Source of the DNA: Planctomycetota bacterium
Lineage (GTDB): Bacteria > Planctomycetota > UBA1135 > UBA2386
Assembly (NCBI GenBank): GCA_020425885.1
Contig: JAGQRA010000515.1
Location: forward strand, 1-9,100
Direction: 5' to 3'
DNA length: 9,100 nt
Part shown: positions 1-9,100 of the stretch, piece after piece
Numbering within the stretch: the first letter of the stretch is position 1
How the letters are laid out: every line of letters begins with the position of its first letter
The notes under the pieces: generated by a model
The model's database searches: none
What the model saw: only the letters and a program-made list of their open reading frames with translations
Told to the model about the DNA's origin: nothing
Position numbers and translations under genes: made by a program

Positions 1-305
1 AGGAGGACTTCCGCCGCGAGATCATGAACTACATCGGCGCGCTCGCCGTCGAGGGCAAGACCTTCCACTACAAGACCAACGAGCGGCTGCACCGCGCCCT
101 CGAACTCAAGCTGTTCGAGGACCAGAAGGACTCGATCAAGCTGACCAGCCTGGTCTCGACCGTCGTCGACAAGGACACGCAGGAGAAGATCGAGGTCGTC
201 AAGGGTCGGCTGATGCGCGACTTCGGCTACGACGAGGTCAGTGCCACCGATGTCCTCAACTACGTCGCGTCGATCTTCGCCCGCGGCGACACCAAGGGGG
301 AGTGA
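1..305 (+). CDS. prkA: PrkA family serine protein kinase, C-terminal part (5' end outside window)
   Basis: The reading frame is open from the left edge (first full codon at position 3) to a TGA at 303-305, giving about 100 residues of a protein that is normally around 640-690 residues long. The segment reads through [36 protein letters not shown], then LTSLVSTVV and [14 protein letters not shown], which I recognise as the C-terminus of PrkA (the AAA+-like serine kinase of the PrkA/YeaG group). This part follows the ATPase/kinase core, so the catalytic motifs are not visible. PrkA phosphorylates protein substrates and is linked to stationary-phase, nitrogen-starvation or sporulation responses in other bacteria. 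The next gene, yhbH, starts seven bases after the stop, as expected for this conserved pair. Family assignment is strong from the ending alone; the state of the catalytic domain cannot be judged. Confidence 0.9.
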   Translation, partial: EDFRREIMNYIGALAVEGKTFHYKTNERLHRALELKLFEDQKDSIKLTSLVSTVVDKDTQEKIEVVKGRLMRDFGYDEVSATDVLNYVASIFARGDTKGE

Positions 306-3300
306 GCCAGGGTGTCGGTGCGCAGGATCGATCAGGATCACACGCGGTTTCGCCACATCGTCCGCGGCAAGATCAAACGCAACCTCAAGCGCTTCGTCAG
401 CTCCGGCGAGCTGATCGGCAAGCAGGGGCAGCGCTACGTCACGATCCCGTTGCCGCAGATCCAGCTGCCGCGCTTCCGTCACGGCAAGAACGAGAAGGGC
501 GTCGGCCAGGGCCAGGGCGAGGAGGGCGAGGCCGCGCCCGGCCAGCAGGGCGACGGCGCCGGTCAGGCCGGGGAGGATCCCGGCAAGCACATGCTCGAGG
601 TCGAGGTCTCGCTCGAGGACCTGGCCAAGATCCTCGGCGAGGAGCTCGAGCTGCCGAACATCGAGCCGAAGGGCAAGCGCAACATCCGCACCATGGCCGG
701 CCGCTACACCGGCATCGCCCGCAGCGGGCCGAACTCGCTGCGCCACTTCAAGCGCACCTTCCGCGAGGCGCTGCGCCGTCAGATCGCCTCGGGCACCTAC
801 GACCCGGAACACCCGTTCGTGGTCCCGATCCGCGAGGACATGCGCTATCGCGCGATGCAGACCCGGCAGCTGCCGCAGGCCAGCGCCGCGGTCATCTACA
901 TGATGGACGTGTCGGGCTCGATGGGCCGCGAGCAGAAGGAGATCGTCCGCATCGAGGCGTTCTGGATCGATACCTGGCTCAGGCACCAATACAAGAACCT
1001 CGAGGTCCATTACCTGGTGCACGACGCCGTCGCCCACGAGGTCGACCAGCACACGTTCTTCCACCTGCGCGAGAGCGGCGGCACCAAGATCAGCTCGGCC
1101 TACGAGCTGTGTCTGCAGCTGATGCGCGACAGGTATCCGGCCAACGAGTGGAACGTCTACCCGTTCCACTTCAGCGACGGCGACAACTGGTCGGCACGCG
1201 ACACCGAGTACTGCACGTCGCTGCTCAAGGACACGATGCTGCCGGCGTGCAATCAGTTCTGCTACGGCCAGGTCAAGTCGGCCTACGGATCAGGTCAGTT
1301 CAAGAAGGACCTCGACGCGGCGTTCAAGGGCGACGAGAAGGTGGTGACGACGGACATCCAGGATCGCGACGGCATCCTGCCGAGCATCAAGGCGTTCCTC
1401 GGCAAGGGGCGGTAGGGGAGGGCCGGCTGCCGGCCGCGCGCTACGGACGCAGCCGCCGCGCGAATGCCGCGTGACCGTCGCCGCCGCAACCCCGCTCGAC
1501 CGCCGAACGCAGCGCCGACAGGTCGCCGGCGAGCAGCGCGCCGACGTCGAGCCACAGGCCCGGGAACACGCCGCTCCGCAGCAGCCCGTCGCCGCCGGGC
1601 TGCTGGCGCAAGTAGACGCCGCCCTCGAGCACGCCGTTGCGCCGGTAGGCGCAGGTCCTTGTCATCGACCTGTCGGCCCACCCGCTCGGCGCCGCCAGCA
1701 GCAACCGGCTCGATCTCCTGAGCGGCCGGTGACGCCGCGCCTCGGTGTTGCCGACACTGCGTCGGCATTGCGCTCGGGAGTGCGCCGCGCGACGAGGCCG
1801 CTGGCCGTGGGCGTCAGCGGGTGGCGTGCTTGGCAGGATCATGCGACCCTGTTGTCCTCGCTCACCCTCCGAGCCTCCTCGTCACCGACCATGCGTTTCA
1901 TCACCCGTCTCCTCGTTGTCGGCGCGCTCATGCCCGCCATGGCCCTCGCGCAGAACCTCGTCGCCAACATCCGCACCGCCCCGTTCGGCAACGGTGGCTC
2001 CGGCATCGAGCAGTTCGTCGTCATCGGCAACCTCGCCGTGTTCGTGCCGCAGTCACCGTTCGGCCGCGAGCTGTGGGTCACCGACGGCACCAGCTTCGGC
2101 ACCCATCTGCTCGCCGATCTGTCCGCGCCCGGCTCGAGCAGCCCGATCGACCTCGTCGTGCTCGGCAGCGAGGTGTTGTTCACGGCCAACGTTCCGGGGC
2201 TCGGTTACGAGCTGTGGAAGACCGACGGCACCAATGCCGGCACGGTGCTCGTGCAGGACATCAACCCGGTCGCTTCGGCCGGCGTCGGTGACCTGACGGT
2301 GCTCGGCGGCTACGTCTACTTCCGCGCCAACGACGGCAATAACGGCCTCGAGCTGTGGCGCAGCGACGGCACCGCGGCCGGCACGACGCTGGTCGCCGAC
2401 ATCAACCCGGGTGTCGGCAGCAGCAACCCGACCTCGATCTGCGCCGTTGGCGGCTATCTCTGGTTCTCGGCCACCGACGGCGCTGCCCACGGCACCGAGC
2501 TGTGGCGCAGCGATGGCACCGCCGCGGGGACGACCCTGGTCGCCGACATCAACCCGACCGGCAGCACCTCGATCAGCCTGATCGCGCCGTTCGGAAGCGG
2601 CGTGCTGTTCCGCGCCGACGACCAGAGCGGTGCCGGCGCCGAGCCATGGTTCAGCGACGGCACGCCTGCCGGCACCGTGACGCTCGGCGACCTGCGCCCC
2701 GGCACCGGTTCGTCCTCGCCCTCCGACTTCACCGCCGTCGGCGGCCGCGCGGTCTTCGTCGCCGACGACGGCACCAACGGTCGCGAGCTCTGGGTCACCG
2801 ATGGCACACCGGTTGGCACCCAACTCGTCGACATCCATCCCACCGGCTCCGCATCGCCGCAGCACCTGTTCGCCTACCAGAACATCGTGCTGTTCTCGGC
2901 CGACGACGGCAGCAGCGGGCGCGAACTGTGGTCGACCGACGGCACCGCTGCCGGCTCCGCGCTGCTGGTCGACATCATCGCCGGCGCGGGGTCGTCGAGT
3001 CCCGGGTCGTTTGCCAGGATCGGCACCGAGGTTTGGTTCGCCGCGACCGGCACGGGCACCGGCAACGAGCTCTATCGCACCGACGGTACGGCAGCCGGCA
3101 CGGCGCTGGTCTTCGATCTCAATCCCGGCAACTTCGGCACCTACGCGAGCGCGATCACCGAGTTCGGCACGCAGGTGCTGTTCGCCGGCACGGTCGGCGG
3201 CACCGCCGGCGAACCGGCGCTGACCGACGGCACCGTGCTCGGCACCACGCTGCTCGCCGACTGCGTTCCGCCCGCGGCGGAGTCGCTCCCGCACGAGTTC

Positions 3301-6300
3301 GCGACCCTCGGCTCGCGCGTGTTCTTCACTGCCTTGACCGACGGCAACGGCCAGGAGCCGCACATGACCGACGGCACGCCCGGCGGCACCGCGCTGCTCG
3401 CCGATGTGCGAGCCGGCAGCTTCGGCAGCAACGTCCAGTATGCGACGGCCGCCGGCGGCAACGTGTTCTTCTCCGCCGATGCCGGTGCCGGCGACGAGCT
3501 GTTCGTCACCGACGGCAGTGGTGCCGGCACGGTGCAGCTGACGGCCATCGGCGGCAACTTCGAGCCGCGCGGCATCACCGCGCTGGGCACCAAGGTCGTC
3601 TTCTCCGCCAATGGCAGCAACGGCCGTGAACCTTGGGTCAGCGACGGCACCGTGGCCGGCACCTTCGAGCTGTTCGACGTCTATCCCGGCACCGCGAGCA
3701 GCTTCACGCTGTTCTCCGAGAACTTCACCACGGTCGGCAACCTCGTGTTCTTCGCCGCCAATGACGGTGTCAACGGCAAGGAGCTATGGGTCACCGACGG
3801 CACCTTCCTCGGCACCCACCTCGTCGCCGACATCAATCCGGGCAGCGCCCCGTCGTCCCCGGGTGAACTGACCGCACTCGGCAGCACGCTCTACTTCCAG
3901 GCGTTGGCGCCGGGTTACGGCATCGAGCTGTGGCAGAGCGACGGCACGCTCGGTGGCACGGTGCTCGCGGCCGAGATGGCGGTCAGCATCATCAGCTCGT
4001 GGCCGCGGCAGATGCAGATCGTCGGCAACAGCCTCTGCTTCCTGTCGGGTGGCAACGGCGGCAACCAGATCCGCCGCTACGACCCTGCCACCGGCCTCGT
4101 GACCCAGCTGACGACATGGGGGGCCGGGCAGGCGGTTCCCTACACCGATCTGACCGCCGCCAGCGGCGGGCTGTTCTTCCTCTCCGATGACGCCAGCGGC
4201 GCCGGTGTCGAGCTGTGGTTCAGCGACGGCACCCCGGCCGGCACGCACCTCGTCACCGACATCGGACCCGGGGCGATGAACGGTCCGATCGCCGGCACGC
4301 TGACCTCGGTCCTCGGCGGCTCGCAGTTGCTGTTCGCGGCCAACACGCCCTACACCGGCATGGAGCTGTGGATCTCGAACGGCACCGCGGCCGGCACCAA
4401 CCAGGTCACCAACTTCGGCGCGCCCGGTCGCGGCGCCGCCGCGCTCGAGCACTTCCATGACACCGGCACGGTGGTCTACTTCGCCTGCGACGACGGCATC
4501 ATCGGCACCGAGCCATGGATCTACGATCCGACCACGGCCGGCGTCGCCTACGTGCTGCCCTACGGCGAACCCTGCGACGGCACCAACGGCGCGCCCGGCA
4601 TCGGCTCGATCGGTCTGCCGCAGCTCGGCAACGCCGGCTTCGCGATCACGATCGACAACACGCTGCCGTTCAGCTTCGCCCTGCAGGTCATCTCGTTCGC
4701 ACCGGCGAGCATCTACTGGGCGCCCGGCTGCCGGCAGTACGTCGCCAACCCGACGCTGCCCGGACTGTCGGTCGTCACCGATGGCGCCGGCTACGGTGCC
4801 GGTGGGCTGGCGATCCCGGGCGACCCGAGCTTCGTCGGCCTGAACCTGTTCTATCAGTGGGCGGTGGTCGATCCGGGCGGTGGCATCCTCAGTGCCTTCG
4901 CGGCGACGAGTGCGCTGCAGGTCGTGCTCGGGAATTGACGGGGGCAGGGCGTCCGGTGGGGGGGCGATGGCGCGGTTGCTCGGTTTGTGCGAACAACTCG
5001 CCGAGCTGTCGCTGACGGCGCAGGATCACGTCCTGCTCTGACGCGCCGGGCATCAGCTCACGCAGCGCGGCGCGCGACCAGCGCGGTGTGTCGCTGGTCA
5101 TCTGCTCGACCATGGCGAAGCGCTGCCGCGTCGTCAGCCGGCGCAGGCATCTCGACCAATGCCCCGGTCCGATACGCAGACACCGCCCGCTGCGCCAGGA
5201 ACGCGCGCAGGTCCGCCGCCAGCGCCAACGTGTCCGCATAGCGATGCTCCCGATCGCGCGTCATCGCCTTGTCCACGATCGCCACCAGCTCCGCCGGTAC
5301 GCCCTTTTGAATCTGCTCGATCCGCTTCGGCGGCCCGTCGGCGACCTCCATCAGGATCTTGTACCCGTTCACTCGCATCCCGGGCACCGTGTATGGCGCC
5401 CGTCCCGTCCACAGCTCGTACAGCATCGCCCCGATCGCATACACGTCCGCACGCCGGTCCACCGCCTCGCTCCGCGCCTGCTCCGGCGGCATGTAGCTCG
5501 GCGTGCCGAGCTTCTGCCCGTCCATCGACACCACCGATGCGAACTCGTCGCTGTCGGCGTCGTGCCTGCGCGCCGAGTCCGCCGGCAGCGTCCGCGCCGG
5601 TAGCTCGGGCCGGATCCGGAGATCGCACCGATCCTCCTGCCCGAGCACCTTCGCCAGACCCCAGTCCATCACGTAGACCTCGCCGAAGCGCCCGACCATC
5701 ACGTTCGCGGGCTTCAGATCGCGGTGCAGCACGCCCTTGTCGTGCGCGTAGCCCATCGTGTCACACACCCGCAGGACAACCTCCAGCGCACGCGTCAGCG
5801 GCCACGCCTCGGCGCCCTCGTGCGACTCCCTGAACACCTCGTGCGCCGTTCGCCCCTTCACCAGCCGCATCGTGAAGTAGACCTTGCCGTTCTGGTCCAG
5901 ACCCAGCTCGTGCACCGGCACCACCCCAGGATGGTCGAGCTGCGATGTCACCTGCGCCTCCTCGAGGAACCGGCCCAGCAGCTGGTGCGCGAGCTGCCGT
6001 TCCTCCTCGTCCCGCGGCTCGCCGCGCTCGAGCATCACCTTCATCGCCAACCGGCGATTGAGGTGCCGGTCCATGATCCGTATGACCGCACCCATGCCGC
6101 CGCGGTCGACCTCGCCCTCGAGTTCGTAGCGATCGAGATCGAGCTTCGGCGCCTGCTCCAGCCGACCCATCAGCTCGCGCGTCGCGGTCGACTGCACCCT
6201 CTCGCCGTGGTCGGATCGAGCGTCCGCGCCGAGCTCGTCGCCCGGAATCTCCACCCGCGGCGTCGGCAGCCGATCGTGCGTCAGCAGCGACAGCACCTGC

Positions 6301-9100
6301 TCCGCCAAGCCGACGTCGTCACCGGCCTCCTTGCGCACGAATGCCTCGCGCCCCGACTCCGGCAACTCGCGCGCACGTTCGCACAGCTCGCGCACGCGCT
6401 CGAACTCGAACTCGTCGCCGGGAGTACCGGTGGGGGACGCAGTGGGCGGTGGGGTGGTCATCGTCTGGGCCTTCCTGACGCAGCATCGCCGACCACGGTG
6501 GGCGGGGCAATGTCCGGGGCTGGCGCTGCAACGCTGCCGGCTCGCTGCGATGCGTTGGGCCAGCCCGGCGCTCGCCGGCTGCAGGCAGGGTGTGGCTCGA
6601 GGATCCGGACGATTCGCCGCTGGAGATGGCCTCAGGTCGCCCTGTTGCCAGTCACGAGCCGACGCGTGATCATCTGTTCCATGCGACTTCTCGCCGGTGT
6701 GTTCCTGTTGCTGCCGTTCGCGACCGGTTGCTCGTACACCCAGGCCAGGACCTCGACCAGCCTGCGAGCAGGCGGGCAGGTCACGGTCGGGCTCGGTGGC
6801 GAGAACCCCGTACTCGGGGTCGTGGTCTCGGGCGTGGGCTCGCTGCACTACACCCTGACCCGCGGCGGCGGCGCGCCAGAGGTGGGGGTGTTGCACGATG
6901 ATTCGAGGCGCTGGACCGTGTCCGGCGGCGGTCGCTTCGTCGGCGATGCCGTCGACGGTGATATCCACGTCGACGTCCAGGTTCAGAACGGCACCAACGT
7001 GGCGATCGAGTCGGTCGCGCCCGAGGCGGTCTCGAGGTAGCGCTACCACTGCATGCGCAGCAGCCGGATCACGTAGTAGACGACGACCAGCGTCGGCGCC
7101 GAGATCGAAAGGCACAGCCCGATCGTCACCGGCCAGCGCTGGCCGACGATCACGCGCACGATCAGCAGCTGCACGATGGCATCGATCACGACCGACAACC
7201 AGAACTCGAGCCGGCCGAGGACGAGCGCGAGCAGCGCGGTCAGCGCGGTGCCGACGACGACCGCCGCGGTGGCGGCCACGGCCAGCCTCGTCGCCGGCAC
7301 CACGAGCCCGAACAACCGCCGCGCGGTGAGGATGGCGAAGGCGGCGGCGATCACGCTCGCCGGCAGCGCGCCGAGGAACGGCCACAGCTGCGGTAGCTCC
7401 GCCTCGGCGACGATCTTCAGGCGTGAGACGGTGCCGCCGAGCAGCACCGCCAGCGCGGTGCCGAGGCCGAGCAGGAACAGACCGCTGCGATCGGGTCGAC
7501 CGTCGAACCAGCGGCGGATGGCGCCGACATCGAGATAGGCGCGAAGGTCGGCCGCGAGCGCGCTCGGATCGGCATGTCGGTCCTCGCGACGACGCGCCAT
7601 CGCCTTGTCGATGATGGCCACCAGCTCAGGTGGCACGTCGCGCCGGATGGCGGCGATCGGTTGTGGCGGTTCGGCGATGACGCGTTCGACGATCCGATAG
7701 GCGTCCGCCCGGACGCCGGGCACGGTGTACGGGGCGCGGCCCGTCACCAGCTCGTACATCATCGCACCGATGGCGTAGACGTCGGCGCGGCCGTCGACGG
7801 GCTCGCCGCGCGCCTGCTCGGGCGGCATGTAGCTCGGCGTGCCGAGCCGCTGTCCACCCATCGTGACGACGGGGTTCTCGACACCGCCCTCGCCGTCGCG
7901 TCGGCGCGCCGAATCGGCCCTGATCGTGGCCTGCTCCGGCGGCCGGTCGGGCGCGTCGTGATGATCCGCTCGATCGATCAGCTTGGCGAGGCCCCAGTCG
8001 ACGACGTAGACCTCGCCGAAGCGCCCGACCATGATGTTGCGCGGTTTGAGGTCGCGGTGCAGCACGCCCTTGGCATGCGCGTAGGCCATCGTGTCGCAGA
8101 CCTTGAGGATGACCTCGAGGCCGCGCATCAGCGTCCAGTCGCCGCGGCCGGCGTGGATGTCGGCGAACACCTCGTCGGCCGCGCGTCCCCTGACCAACCG
8201 CATCGTGAAGTAGACGTGGCCGGCATGGTCGAGACCGAGTTCGTGAACGGGCACGACTCCGGGATGATCGAGCTGGCTCGTGACCTGCGCCTCTTCGAGG
8301 AAACGGGCGAGCCGCTGGCTGTCCAGCAATGTCATCTGGCCGCCGTTCGATGCCAGCATGGTCTTCATCGCCACGCGACGCTCGAGCTGGCGGTCGTGCA
8401 ACGCGGTGATGTTGCCCTGGCCGCCGCTGGCCACACTGCCTTCGCTGACGAAGCGTTCGGCATCGAGCCGCGGCTGCTTCGACAGTCGCTCCAGCAGCTC
8501 CGCGGTCGCCGCGGCCCGGACGCGCTCCTCGTCCGGCAGCGACGCGTCGGCGGTGGCGGGCAGTTCGAAATGCGGGGTCGGCTCGGCGGCATGCGCGATC
8601 AGGCTCAGCACGGCGTCGCGCAGCCTCGGATCGGCCGTGCTCTCGTGGCGGAGGAAGGCCTCGCGCTCGGCCGGCGGCAGGTCGATGGCGCGGTCGAACA
8701 ACGCGCGCAGGCGGTCGAAGGCGGAGTCGCCGCCGGAGTCGCCGGCGGGGGGCGGAGTGGTCGGCGGGGCTGGCATCGCTGGTCCTGCGCGGCAGAGGAT
8801 GACCGACGGCGATGCGTGGGGCAATGCCGCGAGGCGGGACAGCTTCACCGCATCCGACTCACAGCATGCCCGAGGTCGCCTCCAAGCCGTTGCTGCCGGT
8901 GACCAGCTGCAGCGCGCCACCGCCGCCGAGCTCGAGGTGGATCGCCTGCAACTTGAAGCTCGCGCCCGCGAGAGCGGGCACGTTCGGCATGTTCAAGGTG
9001 AAGGTTGCGCGACCGCCGGCGGTTTGCATCGGGACGTTGCCGAGCGGGGCGACCAGCAGCATGCAGCCCGTCGTCGCGGCCTGCGGCAGCTGCAGCCAGG

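Overview
The window is GC-rich DNA that most likely comes from a planctomycete (Planctomycetota). The clues are two Ser/Thr kinases with the planctomycete-style DWG/PPEQA signature and an N-terminal pre-kinase region, a large secreted ELWxxDGT-repeat protein with a C-terminal domain I associate with this phylum, and the relic of a Uma2-type gene with the planctomycete-style FPGLWLD tail. The assignment rests on remembered family patterns, not on a search.

Left part (1-1720). The + strand carries the 3' end of prkA (serine protein kinase) and, seven bases after its stop codon, yhbH (DUF444/UPF0229, VWA-like). This is a well-known stress/sporulation-associated pair. The usual third member, spoVR, does not follow. 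Instead, a GC hairpin separates yhbH from a convergent, degraded Uma2-family fragment on the - strand.

Centre (1721-4938). After about 170 bases without a recognisable gene, one 1015-residue secreted protein is encoded on the + strand: a signal peptide, about 18 tandem ELWxxDGT repeats (two of them degenerate) and a C-terminal domain with two cysteines. Its real start is 1891, 140 codons inside the longest open frame.

Right part (4939-9100). Two paralogous membrane/cytosolic Ser/Thr kinases lie on the - strand (5058-6461 and 7043-8776), with a small + strand lipoprotein gene (6681-7040) between them. The upstream kinase copy (7043-8776) ends in about five transmembrane helices. The other copy lost its equivalent tail at an out-of-frame junction with the remnant of a small unrelated gene (about 4889-5149). 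The right edge holds the 3' end of another gene (- strand, 8859-9100) whose product ends in a domain resembling the C-terminus of the ELWxxDGT protein.

How they fit together: prkA-yhbH is one transcription unit for a conserved kinase/VWA pair. The kinase pair with its lipoprotein looks like a local signalling cluster formed by duplication and partial decay. I found no defence island, CRISPR array, RNA gene or intact mobile element. The most unusual material is the kinase/lipoprotein/kinase sandwich with its truncated copy, and the C-terminal domain present at both ends of the accessory stretch.
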